NCBI GenBank assembly: GCA_013397865.1
Contig: VZTI01003906.1
Span: 194,176 to 258,175, forward strand
DNA from: Struthidea cinerea
Lineage: Eukaryota > Chordata > Aves > Passeriformes > Corcoracidae
Direction: 5' to 3'
DNA: 64,000 bases
The notes below the pieces were generated by a model. The model was not told where the DNA came from and did no database searches. It saw only the letters and a program-made list of their open reading frames with translations. The position numbers and the translations under genes are program-made. This document shows positions 36,081 to 49,949 of the stretch, one piece after another. Numbering within the stretch: the stretch's first letter is position 1; each line of letters opens with the position of its first letter.

Positions 36081-39000
36081 TGCCCGTGTCCACGTGCGCC
36101 GCAGGGCCTGGCTGAGCTGTTTTGAAGGCGCCGAGGTGCTGGGAGTTCCTCAGCTGCCTGCTCGGGGCTGGGTGCTGCCCTAGATCCCTTCATGTCCTGG
36201 CAGCGCCGCTGCCTCGCTGCTGTTGTCGGGACAGCCGGAGCTGAAGCCACGCGTGCGGCTTCCAGCCTGGGGCGGAGGGCTCGGATCGGTGACCTGCTCT
36301 GCCACACGAGCCTTGCACAAGCCTGACCTTCTCCACAGGACCCACCCCGAGCCCTCAGCAGCAGCACGGGCCATGGCAAAGCGTCCCGTGCTCTGGAACT
36401 GTGCTGAAGTCCTGAGTCAGGGCCCCAGCAAGTCCGTCAGCTGGGATTTGGAAACCCCGAGTGCTCGATTTGGCCACAGCCTCGCTTTGCAAACACACAC
36501 ACACATCTCATTTTCTCCCTTTTTCTTCCGTCGTACCCGTGCTCCGTGTCCTGATGAGCTTGTGCTCCCTGTGAATTAGTGGTAGGATTATTACTGGAAT
36601 TTTGTCTGCTTGCAGGCTCGAATAAACTCTTGATTTGAGATTTAGGCTGTAGCAGTTGTTGCATTTGGGTTTGGCAGCAGACAGGTATTTTTTTAAAATA
36701 GTTTTGTCTTACAAACGTTTTCCTCCAAATAGAACTACAACAAATAAGCAGTAAAACTCAGAGTGGCAAAAATGTGCTGTTGAGGAGGAACCAGCCCTTG
36801 GGACTGCTCAGAACACGTCACAGCAGAGCTGTGGGGCTACAAAGTGAGGAATACAGTAAAAGACGTACAGAAATTCTGCATCTCTTCCAATACAGATGTT
36901 TTGTGTGTCTTGTGGGCCCTGGATCAGCACAATCCAGCTCTCTGTGTTCCATCCAAAGCTAGTTTTGGAAGTATTGCTACAAACGGCACCATAAAATTTC
37001 ATATCTGGGTTGGGTTTCGCTTTTTATTCTTGTAGGTTTCAACGTCCTGACAAGGATGATTCAAAAAAAACAAACAAAAAAATAATCTGGTGCGTGCACT
37101 GAGCCCAGGAATGCTGAACTGCTGTCCAGAATGAGTCAGGGTGTTCTGGGGGGTAGCAGAGCAGTCTGTCTGGGCAAGGCTGACAGTCGGGGTGGGTGTT
37201 TTGGTGGGCACAGCGTCCGGGCTGATGGGCACAGGTCCCTGGTGCAGCCCCCGGAGCGCTGGGACAGGGCGGGTGCCGGTTCCGTGGGGCTGTCCTGAGC
37301 TGCAAAGTCAACACAGAGAGAACCAGTCTGGTCAGGTTTTCCTCAGACAATTATCTATTTATTCTCTTCGGATGACATCCCTCTAAATCCTTTGCTGGAT
37401 TTTCTGCTTTTAATTCTCCTTTCCTCCCCGAAGCTGAACATCCATCCTTCCTGTCTTCTGCTGGCTGAAGCCCACTCTTGCCAGTGCTCCCAGCGGCTCA
37501 GACAAAGCTCATGTCTCCCGTCATCAGCACAAACTCCAGCCTCCTCCTCCTCCTCCTGCCTTGGCCCCCGGGCAGCTCAGGACTCTCAGCTGCCAGCGGA
37601 TTTCAGGCGGTTTCTCTGCTCTGAGCCCATCTGGGTCTGGCACAGCCACAGGCCCGGTGCCACAGCTGATCTCAGCCTGCCCAGAGCAGCTTTCCCCAGC
37701 TCCCGAACCAGGCTGGGATGTTCACAGGTGTCAGCACAGGTGAGCCACGTCCCAAGGAGTTCTGGGCAGCCTGAAATCCACACGGCGTTGCTGTGGCTTT
37801 GGCCTCTTTCTTCATCTTCTGCTCTCTGTTCTTGGAGACATTCTGTTTGTGCCCTTTCCCTTCAGAGGTCAAGTGCTTCCACGGGGAGGTCAGCCTGTAG
37901 TTTTCCATGGATCCAGACTGCTCCATGCATGAGTGGATTTGTTCTGTGATAATACAGCCGAGCAGGCAAAACCACAAGTAAATCAGCCTGGGGTTTTTTC
38001 CCATTTTTAATAACAGTTTACTATTCTGTAAGTGCATGTAAAGCACATGCCCTGCGCTCCCAGCCAAGGAGCTTGACAGCTTGTCAGCAGGAACTACCAC
38101 AGGTCTAGAGTGAGTGATTTATACAAGTAAAAGCACACGTGCCAAGGCCTGGCAACAGCCTCCTCCTTTTTTTTTTTTATTGCAGTGACTTGGCAACCCT
38201 CTCTCTTCTCCTTCATCCAAACTTTTGCCTTTTATAGTCTTTGAATAACACCTTTTTTTTAAATATATGCAGCAGCTTCCCTCCCTTCTCTTCTAGCCAT
38301 TTGCTCTCCTTATCTGAATTGGCCGTGGGACAGGAGATCTTGGCCTCACAACAAGCAGCTCCTGACCGAGTAGGCACAATCACAAACCAGACTGCACACG
38401 GCCTTGTGTTTTTGCGGGTGAGATGGGCGTGTCAGGGGTTTGTTACACTTCTTCCCTGTGTTCTGGTGTCTCCAGGTTCCTGTGTTCGTGCTAAAGCTCA
38501 CCTTCCCTCACAGAAACCTGCGCACACCTGAGCTCACACCGGTGCAACCCAGGGTTTATTAGCACCGTCCTCGTGTGCTCAGCGTGGAACGGTGGAGCGC
38601 TCACTTAAGGAATCGCACGGATTCCTGTGTATCCACTCAGGAATTCTTACACTCACTCACAAGCCACCAAATGGCCTCTGACAGAGATCCAGAGTGGGTA
38701 GTGCCAGGGTTTCTGCCTTTGCTGTCTCTCCCAAGCCTGTGTTCAGGTGCAGGCTCACCCACAGCTGTGCAGCCACGCGCTTTCTCAGACACCAGCGTTC
38801 TCAGGCACAGACAGTCTCTCACACACCAGCTTATAGATTTATGATTTGTTGTGAGAGTGGAAAACAGCTGCTGCGGGCTAATCAAATACAGCAGAAGATT
38901 TAATGCAAAATATTGAAAAACACTGTCTGGTAGGAGGGCGAAACTCTGAAAAACATGCTGGTCTCATGGCGCTGGGCCAGTGCAAGAAGATTTGCACCTG

Positions 39001-42000
39001 GCCATGATAAACGTCAGCAGCGGGGCTGGAGGAGGCTGCTTCACCCTCCGAGGCTGCCAGACACACAGGCTGAAAGTCATGTTGGGTTTGGCCCTGGGAA
39101 TAAGCTCCCTAAGTCTGGGGCTGTGGTTTTCCAGGGCCGTGCGAGCAGAGCTGCTCCGCGTGGAGCAGCAGGAAGGAAGAGCAGTCCAAGCCTTGCAGGT
39201 CACTAGCAGAGCAGGCTGAAGTTCTTGCTCCTGGCTCCCTTCTGCCCGTCCCTGTGGACACATGGAAAGCCTCCTTCTCCAGGGCTGTCGGTTCAGCACC
39301 TTTCACCAGTTCTGCCAAGGCTGAAAAGGCTTGGAAATAATTAACTGCAAATGAAAGAATTTCATCTCAGGTTTCTGCTGACTGACGACACAGGCAATTT
39401 ATGATGCCATAAGAAGCTCAGGCTGGGATTATTTCTGTGTAACACCCAATGCTGCTGCTTGGCAGCTCAGTGACTGTGTTGGAAGGGACAGAACTAGATT
39501 AATACTTTGTGGATTTCAACTATAAACTTTCATGGGTTTAGAGTTGGAGGGCTCAGCTTAGCCGAGTGCAGACTGAGGCTGTGGCAACTTGCAGCGTCCT
39601 CATCTCCCTTTCCCAGTGCTGTCGGTGGGACTTGTCAGCACAGCTCTTCCCTTTCTCACCTGGCAGGTATGATCTCACTCATCCATCTCCAAGAGTCAGA
39701 CCATGAAAGGCTGGGCTGTGAAAACAGCACAGGATCTGTCTTCAAAGTGTCCTTCCCACAGAGCCTTGGCTTGGCAGCCTCAGACTGCCAAAACAATCCA
39801 CCTGCTCCTGCTTCCTTGGGTGCTCAGCAGAGAAACAGGACAGCTGATCAAGGCGCTCAGAGACCGGGGCTGAAGGACAGGTGTATCCTGCTCCTGTCCA
39901 TTCTTGGTCTGCAACAGGACACAGGAGGCTTCTGCTTCAGCAGTGGCTGCAAAAAGAGGTCGTTCTTGCCAGTGGATGGTTGTGGGGTTAGTCCCTGTTA
40001 TTTACCTGCAAAAGGTGTCAGCTTTTCTGGCTGGAAACCCCCCAGGCTGAGCCAGCAGGTCCGTTCTGCTGCCCACCCTGCCGTGAGCTGGGATAAGGTT
40101 TCCCAGGGAGAAGAGCCGTGGGGCAGTTGGGCCAAGCTCGCTGGTTTTGCAGTGCCTGTGTGCACAGTCCTCACCCGTGCCTTACTTCCAGTCTTTCCCG
40201 GTCTTTCCCATCCACGTGTGCCCTGAACACCTCCCCGTCCTGCCGTGTGCTTCAAGTTCAGTCCGTCCTTCGCAGGGAGGCACCGGCTGCACGCCGACAT
40301 CACGGTGCACCAGCAGCTCTGACTCACGGCTCTGCTCTGCCAGGGAGCCCACATTCCCTTTCTCCAGGGGTAGACAGCCCTGGGTGGCATCGAGTACACG
40401 CTGAATTGCGCCATCCAGGGCTATGAGAAGCATCTGCTCCTTCCAGATGTTCAGGCATCTCGTTGTTTGTTAGATTCGAGGACGGGAACCCTCCTCAGTT
40501 ATGTGAGACACTCACTGTTCTCAGATGTCTGGGAGAGTGCGTGGGGCGGGGGGAGAATTGTCTTTGTGTGACGCCAGCAAGGAATAGAGACAGAGGTTTC
40601 GTGCTCTGTGGAAAATAGTTGAAAGGCCTTCGAGCTCTGGCTAATCTCCATTATTCGTGTGTTTTCCAGCAGCAGAAGGAGGGAGGAAGAGTGCAAAGGC
40701 AAGAGAGCAGGGCTGAGAATTAGAACTGGACATCTTTCCCGTGCTCAGGCGAGCTTGGCAGAATCCGTTGTGGCAAATGGAGCTGGATGCAACAGAATCC
40801 AGGCTTAAGCTTGGCTCAGATCTTAGGCCCAGCAGAACCTCCTTAGATGTGCAGGAGCTTTGTAAGTAGCTGAATGCATTTCAGCCTGGCTGAACCAGAC
40901 ACAAGAGCAGCTGTTGGATTCGGCTGTGGAACAGGGCAGAGGGGAGCCCTGCCCACATTCGAGGCCTTTTTGCCCACAGGCATTTTATTTCATTGGTTTT
41001 TCTACAGATTTCTTTTCTTCTTTCTCTGTAGATCAACTTTTGGGACGACACGTGCATTGCAGGCTTTGAGCCATTCGCGTCGGAAAGCTGAGGCACAAAG
41101 CTGCACAACAGCACGTGCAAAGACGCCAGGGAGCCTTTAGCAGGGCTGTGAGTTGTACCTGAACTCCAGGTCACACCTTTGGTCCCCTCCTCCCCCAGCA
41201 CCCTGCATTTCAGCCGTTTGCAGAGTGCCTTTCCGTGTCCAAGCTGGCAGGGGGGTGTGAGCTCCAGGGTCCCCACCTGGGTTTCATTTCTGATGGAGAC
41301 ACTTCTAAACCAGACAGGGCTTGAGGAACAGAGGTGGTGTGGCTCTGACTTTCTCTGTATGGGTTCAACCAGGTGCAGACTAGAGCAAGGCCAGAGCAGA
41401 AATCTGGCACTGATTACAGCAGTGCCAGAGAGAACTGTCCCTTCGGTGTATCCCTCCCACTTCTACTCACTGAAGGAAAACTCCATGCAGCCCCCAAACT
41501 TTCCTAGTGAACACTTGTTCCCGTTCCTCTGCACCAGCAGAAAAGCTTTGTTAAAAAGAATCATTTTCAAGATTTTGAATGTTTTGTTCCTGCCAGTGAG
41601 TCAATGGTTTTTCCAGTCCCTCCCCCACAATAAGTAAGTGCAGGCTGAGTGTGGTCCAGAGGAAAATGTGAGTTACACGTGTCCTGGCCACATGCTGCTC
41701 CGGTACCAACGATAACCAGATGGTGGCTTTCAGATCTCAGCTCTCCAGCAAGGAAAAGGGTTAGCAGGACTCAGGGCAGAGCAAATACATAACCCAGCCT
41801 TGCCTGTGCCCAGCAAACCCCTTCCCAACAGCAAGGGCAGGGCTGTGGTGCCTTGGTACCTTGCTTTGTGGCTCAGCATCACCTGAGCTGAGGAGGACTG
41901 CGCTGGAGCACAGGAACCCCCACGCAACAAACTCTCCTCAGGGGGCCCAAATTCTGATTGCATCTCTCATCTCCAGCACTTTGCTGCACTGCTCATCTCC

Positions 42001-42360
42001 ACTCCTTTCCATGCGAGCACATTTCCTGTTCTGGGAGAGGAAATTAGAGGGGCTGGACAAGGGCAGAGACAGGCCTTGGGCCAGTTTCAAGGTTGGGGGG
42101 CAAACCAAAAGCAACTGGTACCTTATCACTTTGGCATCTTACTCATTTAGGATGCAAACCCTGCCAACCATCTGCAGCTGGGACAGCCCATCAATTGCTT
42201 GGCAGATTTGAGGGCTCTCATAGAAGCAACTCTGTCCCAAAAGCAGTGCAGGAGCTGTGGTGTGCAGCAGGCCCCCGGTGCATGGCGGACCCCTTTGCCC
42301 TTGCATGGTGCTGCCTGCATGCAAAAAAAATGCCTGCAGAGCTCTCAGCTCCCCCAAAGT
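36081..42360. other. Intergenic, no gene seen
   Basis: GC-richer DNA. Open frames of up to about 240 residues exist (for example plus strand, about 39507-40226), but they have no motif or homology I recognise and GC-rich DNA lengthens chance frames. A short CA run lies near 36492. Confidence 0.5.
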
Positions 42361-42401
42361 TATCATCGTCATCATCACCATCATCACTATCATCATCATT
42401 T
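42361..42401. repeat. (TCA)n microsatellite
   Basis: Interrupted TCA/TCG trinucleotides over about 40 bp. Confidence 0.9.
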
Positions 42402-43318
42402 TCTGCAGAGTAACAGGAAAGCCAAAGCCCAGGTACCCAGAAGATGATATTCCTGTAACAACCTAAACACCTGGGGAGTTTGGGTCATGGAAGAAGGTCC
42501 TCTCAGTCTGAGGTTGGTGTCTTAGTCTCCCTTTCTCTGCTGGCCTGGTCTTTGCTCCCACAGGGGGTGAGATTTCCCAGTAGTTTCCCCTTTCTCTCTG
42601 GAAACAGCCAGTTCCTGCAAGAACCCGTATCTCACCTCCCTCTGTTCCTACTTCCTTATTTTGAGCCACTGAGGGAGTGAACAGGAAGAGATCCATTGAT
42701 GATTTTTAGGGTAAAATCTCAGGTAGGTTGCCTTTATTAAAGATAAGCTAAGTACACACAAAACATAAGCTTTACTCAGGCAGCAGCTCACAGGAACTTG
42801 GCAGAGGCCTGCCTGCATTTCAGAATCCTTCTCCTTTTTCTAGATGAAAGCCCTGCAGAAGGATTTGTTTTTCAGACAGAAGGCAAGCCAAGTTGGTGAT
42901 TTCATCCTAAGGCAGGCTGTGTCAAGCTGGTCCTATTCAAACACGCAGGAAATCAACCCTGGAGCTCGTTCAGAAATGAGGATGGAGAGTGGGGGTAGAG
43001 AGGGGGCCCTGAGGAGGACAAGAGCTTGGGTTGTGAAACCAAGCTCAGAACAAGCAGAGAAGGTACCTGCCGTCAGGAACCCACCCCTCGCAGGATTAAC
43101 TGGCGGGGTTTCAAGTAACATTCTTTAATTTCCAGCTCTTCCAAGCAGCTCTCCCATCCCTGTCCCCACCGACTGCTGTGAGGGACACGCACGGCACCGC
43201 TCTGACAGGGCGGCTGCCACAGGCCGAGGAGAATTCTCCCAGAGCTCCCTCATTCCAGTCGGCTTTTTTCTGTTCAAAGCAATCATTGCTAATTAAAGCA
43301 GTTGTTTTCTGAGTGTAA

Positions 43319-43530
43319 ATGAGGAGAGGAGAGGAGTTGANAAATATTAACTCAAAGTCAAATCTAAAGTCAATCAGAATTTACTACCTGCTACAACTCC
43401 TCCAACAGTCAGAAAAGAATTTCCAAGGGGTGAAAAAAAGGAAAAGAAAGAAGAGAATAGAAGAGAAAAGAAGAGAAAGGAGAGGTGAGGAGAGGAGAGG
43501 AGAGGAGAGGAGAGGAGAGGAGTTGCTCTG
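43319..43530. repeat. GGAGA/GA-rich microsatellite region with a single-base gap
   Basis: A purine-rich run ends in (GGAGA)n at 43475-43520. A similar block lies at 43321-43339, just before the n at 43341. The 19-base string GAGGAGAGGAGAGGAGTTG occurs at both 43321-43339 and 43507-43525, so the n may mark a contig join caused by the repeat. Confidence 0.8.
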
Positions 43531-44727
43531 AACATGGGAACAGGGAAAAGGGAGAGGGAAATGGAAAAGAGACTGTGAAAACTTTCTTTACAGACTCAGT
43601 GCTCTCCACTTCAACACTCGTGGTGCAGCTATGGAACACCAGTGACAGAGGGGAGGCAACAGATGGCAAAATTCAGAACATTTGTCCTTGGGTCTGCTTC
43701 AAAATCTCTGAGCTCTTTGGACAGTCCATTCCCAAGCAGCAAGGGAAGGACTGCGGAGAAAAAATTGGCATAATTTTATCTCCTGCATTTTTGCAGCTGC
43801 CAACTTGCCTGTTGTTTAGCGAAGACATCACTCCAAGAACCTCCACTGCTCTGCAGCAGGCTGACTCCAGCAGGTCACAAGGGAAACTCATGAGAAAAAC
43901 CTGCTTGGGATCTGTGTGTGAGTGTGTATAATCCTTCATCCCTAAATAACATCTGCAGGGGCTTCTGAGCAGGGGAGGCAGCGTTTGCTGTCACTGCTGG
44001 AAAAAGCTCAGACCTGCCCCTTTGCACTCACTCTGTCTGCAGGAAAACTTCAAGGGCTCCAGTCCTTCCTTTCTAGCAACTGCTTTCCCGAATCCAGATT
44101 TTAGTGGTTTGGGTTTTACTTAAATCAAGCACTTTCTGATGTGAATAATGCCAGCAAAACGTTTGTAACTTGGCCTGGAAGATGGGAAAAGTGCAGACAC
44201 CAAAAGCCAGGGCAGGCTCTTAAATGTCAGTGCTCATTAGGCACTTCTTAACATTAGTGCCTAGTGCTGGAATCTGCCTGTGCAGGCTGGAGGATGAGGA
44301 AATATTACTTGAACACATCTGCTCCAAGAGATACTGTCAGACTTGGGGAGCATCTTGTGGTAATTAGGGGAATTCATTTCATTATTTAGTCCAGCAGCAT
44401 TTTTTCCTGAATTTTTCTTTTTTGTTTGGGTTTTTTTTTTTTTGTTCATTTGTTTGTTGGTTTGGATTTTTTTTTCTTTTTCTTTTGTTTTTTTTTTTGG
44501 TGGGATCCATTAAAATTTTATTTTCTGCATTTTTTGACACCTGAAGAGCTCCCTGGCAATATTCAGACCCTGTGTTCTCAGAGCACCTCCCTCCCTGTAG
44601 CAGAGCCCGTGGGTAAGAAGCATTTTGGAAGTCGTGGAAGAGAAATGTGCAATCAAGTTTTGTACTGTAGCTGGAGTTTTTGGCTGGAAATACGATACAG
44701 TTGTGGAACAAAATCGCCTTTCCCCTT
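43531..44727. other. Intergenic, T-rich tract at about 44414-44505
   Basis: No gene recognised. The T-rich tract could be the A-tail of an old minus-strand insertion, but no element body is recognisable. Confidence 0.5.
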
Positions 44728-44876
44728 TCCTGTCCCTGCCTTATCTCCTCCCTCTTCACTTCCCAATCCACACATCTGCAGCTGCTCTCCAGAGAGCAGC
44801 CCCCACGAGACCCCCGTGCTGTGGTTAACACAGAGCAGTTGCCTTTGAGTCTCCTGTCCAAAATACTGCCCTGAGC
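44728..44876 (+). repeat. 149-bp direct duplication, copy 1
   Basis: Identical, as read by eye, to 46207-46355. It contains CTTATCTCCTCCCTCTTCAC and CCCACGAGACCCCCGTGCTG. The flanks outside the block differ. The function is unknown. Confidence 0.9.
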
Positions 44877-46206
44877 TCTCCCCAGCCACTGTTTTCGAGT
44901 GTTCCATACTCAGTGTGAAAGAAAGGGGTTGAACTGGATCGTCCAGATTATGTCCCAGGCCAGCAGCACCTCTTCCCTCTCTTTCTAGCTGCTCTTGCCA
45001 AAGGCAGGGTGGTACCTGTGTTCCCCAAATCAAAACCCATCCCTCAGCAACTTCCATCTCCTGAGAAGAACCACTTTACAAAATCTATTAAAGAAAATAA
45101 CAGCTTTAAGCCCCTTTTTTTTTTCCCCTGGAAAAGGGGCCTCTAATATTGTTTAATTAAAAGCTCACTCTTCAAGGCTCATTTGATGTCAGCTTTGAAA
45201 TTCTGTGCACTTTGTTTCCATTCTTCTTCTTTTGTGTGTTTAATTCAGCACATTTCCAAATAGGGTTTCTGCGTGCTCACTCCTTGAGCCTCGGTGCTCT
45301 GTGCAGCACTGAGCAGTGACAGAGTTATGTCAACCTCTCTGCTTCACGGGGCACATTTGTTCCCTCAGAATCAACACAGCAGCTGGAGACACCGACATCT
45401 GAAACACTCCTGGTTCCCTTTACAGCCCAGAGCTCCTCTTTGGGATTGCACAGAGTGCCTTGCACTGAACTCCAGCCAGAAAAGCAGGTGCTCAAGGATA
45501 ACAGAGCCTTAGCCAAAAAAAGGAAAAAAATCCTTAGCTAGGAAAATACAGGTTCATGGGCTGGTTTTGTGGCTCCCAGTTTGGCTACCCAACTGGGAGC
45601 GACTCCATGGCGTGGTTTTATTGGCACGGAGCAGCTCTGTTGGGTGGATGTTGATTGGGGTGGGTTTGCTTAAGGTCGGGCTTGGGTTGGGGGTAGCTCA
45701 ACCCAAATCTTCCAGTGAAGCTAAACACAAGCACCTGGCTGAGCTTTAATCCAGCTCCTGGGGGAGCAGAGCTGGCTAACCTTGCCTTCTGCTCCAGGAG
45801 CTGCTGCAGCCCTTCCTGGGGAGGTGAAAGCTCGAGAGAAAAGGCAAGGATCTTATTCTGGGGAATGTGGAGGAAAGGGCAACGATCTTATGCTGGGGAA
45901 TGGGGTTTTGCAGGAGATGGATGTTGGAGAGCCTGACTGAAAATCCTCCTTCTCAGATTCAGGAGACGAAGCTGGGCAGCTGTGAGGATGCAGCACGCTG
46001 GAAAAGCAAGGTGGGGTGTCAGTGGCAGAACAAAATGCTCAAGCACAAATGCTGTGTGAGTTGAGGTGGGGGGTTAAAACCGTGCAGTATTTCTGTCTGA
46101 TCGCTCTCTGGGGAGTGGAGACCTTGGGAATGCTGCTGGGAGAGCAGGCAAGGGTACGTGTGTTCCAGCTTTTTGAAAAAAACTCACTTTGAGACAGCAA
46201 AGGTCA

Positions 46207-46355
46207 TCCTGTCCCTGCCTTATCTCCTCCCTCTTCACTTCCCAATCCACACATCTGCAGCTGCTCTCCAGAGAGCAGCCCCCACGAGACCCCCGTGCTG
46301 TGGTTAACACAGAGCAGTTGCCTTTGAGTCTCCTGTCCAAAATACTGCCCTGAGC
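46207..46355 (+). repeat. 149-bp direct duplication, copy 2
   Basis: Exact copy of 44728-44876, offset 1479 bp, same strand. Its right end runs into a perfect inverted repeat. Confidence 0.9.
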
Positions 46356-46381
46356 AGTATTTTGGTCTCTGAGTGGAGACC
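46337..46381. repeat. Two adjoining short palindromes at a duplication edge
   Basis: CCAAAATACTGC (46337-46348), a 5-base loop, then GCAGTATTTTGG (46354-46365). Overlapping its end are GGTCTC (46364-46369), 6 bases and GAGACC (46376-46381). The first palindrome straddles the right end of duplication copy 2. Confidence 0.9.
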
Positions 46382-46690
46382 AAGCTCTAAGAAACTTGCA
46401 AAAGTAATACAGGGTCTCACCCTACTCCTCAGCTTCCATTTTCAGCACAACTGGCTGCTAGATCCCGTCCTTGGGTGGCCAGGGATCCAGAAGCCTTTTT
46501 CTCACTTAAAGCAGGGGCAGAAAACAACCACAAATGCCTGTCTTGAAGAACCGAAGCCTTTACGGGAGCAGCTCTGTTTTGTGTCTTTGAGACGAGCACT
46601 TTGAGAGGACAACGTGACCAGAAGGCGCTCGAAGTGCTGGGAAGATGCAGCATGAAGGCAGTGAAAGGTGGGAGCGAGAACTCGTGCGTG

Positions 46691-46725
46691 GGTCCCTTCC
46701 AACTCGGAATATTCTGTGGTTCTGT
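46691..46725 (+). mobile_element. CR1 3' tail remnant
   Basis: GGGTCCCTTCCAACTCGGAA, then TATTCTGTGGTTCTG, resembles the last bases of CR1 (GGTCCCTTCCAACCC...TTCTGTGATTCT). It is very short. Confidence 0.5.
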
Positions 46726-49700
46726 TCCAGGTGCCAGGGAGGTGGGCTGGGAGGGTGAGGGGGCTGCTCAGTTCAGCGCCTTCTGCCTGCAGCATTAACG
46801 TGTTCATGGCAAGGTCTGAACCACTGAAATTTGATTCCTAACTCTACGTGTGTGCACAGCTCATAAAATCCATGATGTGGGTGCCCAGTGGAGATGAAAG
46901 CTTCCCACCTGATGTGTACGGTGAGTAACAATGATAGTTAAGTTGCACATTTCAGAATTGTTCCTGCTGTTCTGGAAAGATGAAGCTCTGCCATGAAATG
47001 GTGGATTTCCTTAAGCTTCGGCTGTTTCTTAGCACCCCTGTTAATTTTCATACGGCTTCTCCATTTGTTTTTCTCAGGTTTTTGGAAACAAAACGCTTGG
47101 AGGTGACTGCCTGGCATCTATGTCAGTGGGGAAACAGGGAAGACTGTGACCTAGGAGTGTGAAACTGGGCAGGTTTCCCCTGGCTGTGCTGAGCAGAGGA
47201 GTGATATCGGGGGTCTCTGGACGAGGGGGGAGCCTGTGTTCCATTCCCAGTTAGTTCTGTCCTCCCCAGACAGGTGGGAACAGAGGTGCTGGTGTGGGGC
47301 CCGTGTCTCCAGGAGTCATTTTCGTTGTCTGATGCTAAGAAAGGAGTGGTTGTCATGGTTACCTGCCTCCCTTTCCTGGTCTTGCCAAATGTCTTCTCTG
47401 GAGCCTTGGGCTTGGAGCAGGATTCAGCATTTCCCTCCTGCTGAGATCACACTCGGCTCCAAGCACCTTGAATTTCAAATGTCATGCTGGGGTGACATTT
47501 GTGTGCCTGGGTGTCTTGGGAGCCCTTGGTGCTCCTGTCGCCTCACTGATCCTTCAGGACAGGAAAGAAGTGACTGAACCGAAGCCGTCTGTGGGCTTAC
47601 CTGGGGGTGCAGCCCTGTGTTTGCAAGTGCTCTGGGGGGGTTCTCGCTTCACCAGGCCATCCATGGGCCCAGGGGCTCAGTACAGACCGTGCCTCCCACG
47701 GAAAAGCTCCCAGGGATCAGCCCAGCTCTACCTTTTCTCCCGGTCTTGGTTTTTAATATCAAACCAGCATGGCAAGTTAGAAAGTGACCGAAGCACAGAG
47801 GTCAGTCTCCACAAACCTTTTGGATTGAATCTGACTTTTTTCCCCCCTTTTAATGCCTTTTTTCCTTCTTTGCCAGAAGAGGAAGCTTGAGTGAGAGGGG
47901 AGCAGGTTAACAGAGAGTCTCTTCAGGGGTTTTTTGTGCTGCCTTTGGTCAGCGTTGCTTCAGAGAGGTAACCGAGCTCTGAGAAAGGGCTCATGCAAGT
48001 CCTGCTAGAGTCCCATGCAGCAAGGAGGTGCCAGGGATTGCAGCAAGTCATGCTGTAGGAATTCTTGGAGGAGGAAGGTGAAGAGTCTCAAAGGAAACAT
48101 AAGGTCATGTCCCTTTTAACAGAGTACATTTCAGAGATGCTTTAACAATTGATCAAAATCTAAATGTGCACAGGGCTTGGTGATGGGTTATTTTATGGAC
48201 TAACAACTGGGAGCCACGTTAGGCTGAATCCCTGAGCTGCAGGGAAGGTGACTATCCCATGGGGAGGGATAACTTGCTCCGCCGGGTCTCTTTTGAAATG
48301 AGGTCAGTTATATTTACCATTTAAGGAGATAAATCCGATTAAAATTATGAGGGTGCAAGGAATCCACTGTTGCTTTCTTCCTGTTCAGCTTTTATAGTAA
48401 TAATCGTTACCAAAACTCCAGGAATGAGGGGCAGGGGAATCTCTGTGCATAGACAGCCAAGTGTTGCAACACAGCTCTGGCTCAGGCTGCTGAGCCCCCT
48501 CGGAGCCTGGGCTGGAAGATCTGGTCCATGTCCTGTTGGAAGGTCAGCCTGAACAGCAAGGCAGTGGAATCTGGTCCTGACTGCTGCACGAGGGCCTGGA
48601 CTCTTGGGGCTGGACAGCTGTGTCTGGCGCTGGGAGTCTGCGGTGCTTGAGGTGCTCCTGGGGAAGCAGATCGGCTTGTGAGGTCGTGCAGGCAGTGATC
48701 CAGGCTCCTCCATTCCCTTCTGGCTCCTGGAGGGCTGGAATGGCTCCCAGCAGAGCACTGGGCTTCCCCAGCCCTCCCAGCAGGGTCCTGGTGAGGTGTT
48801 CTTGGCATGACAAGTGAGTGTAAGGAGGTGCTGTGGTTAGGGCAGCAATCCCTTCCCACCTTGTTGGCTCCGTAGCTGGGAAGTGGCCAGGACTTGCTGC
48901 TCTGCCCTGCCTACCTGGGAAAACCTCTTTGGATTAACTCACCTGCCCAGCCTTTTCCAGGAACACATCCCCTCACTCTCCTGACATCCACATCACACTG
49001 CTCTCACACCTGTCTGGGAGCTGATTTGGAGCAGTGGACAGTGAGCAGCTCTGGTTGTCCTCTGAACCGACCTGGGCCCCTCTGGAGATGGGGAGGGAAT
49101 TGGTGCTCTGTGCACCTTAAGGTGAGTGGTGCCACAGGAGTGTGAAGGCATCAGTCTTTCAATTAGCATTAACAGGGCAATTATTATCTTATTTAACAGA
49201 CTGATAGTGACACCGAAGTTGTATTTGAGGTTTAACTGCTGCAGTACCCTGACTGAACTGCATGGCTGTTAATCCTCAGCGAGGGTGTTCTATTTCCCTG
49301 CATGATGTTGATTTAGCATTCGATAAGTGTCTTAGTGAATCTCTATTAAAGGCACATGTGGAAACCTTAATTTGAAGCCTTACAGAAGAGAGTGAGATCT
49401 TCAATTCATAAAATCCTTTTTAAACACTGTGAGCTCCAAAATCTGGCCACTGCCAAAGCAAACTGTATCCTGTAAACTCTGTGCCAGATGTCTCACGTGG
49501 GGTATGCTTAAGGTCCAAAGAAAATAAGGTCTGAAGGGAACAGTTTGGCCACTGACTCCCTAATCCAGCCTATATAAAGGAGTTTCGTTTCCATTCAGGA
49601 AATAACCTCTCCTGGAAGGATCCTGTTCAAAACGTGTCTGCTGAACAATCCTTCTCAGCAGCACCTACGCCTGTGAGCAGAAACAGGATCTCGTGGGAAG

Positions 49701-49949
49701 GTTTGGGAAGAATCCTAAACCTCTTGAAGTCTGAGAAAGAGGAGCTAGTGAAGAGCTCAGAGGTGTCTCTGGCTGTTGGAGGTTGCACGGATGAGTGCCT
49801 GGCCTGATGTTGGACGCAGGGACTGTTCTGACGTGTTCTGGGTGTGATGTGAGATGAAACTTAGGCCAACCTGAGACTCCAGGGTGTAACTTCCTACTGT
49901 GCCTTCTGCCACTCTGGGAAGGGCACTCCAGGATATTCGGGTTCAAACA
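46726..49949. other. Intergenic, no gene seen
   Basis: No supported exon or RNA gene. Several chance frames in both directions. Confidence 0.5.

Noticed and set aside
39507..40226. A 239-residue plus-strand frame.
   Set aside because: No motif or homology; GC-rich DNA gives long chance frames and there is no supporting splice pattern.
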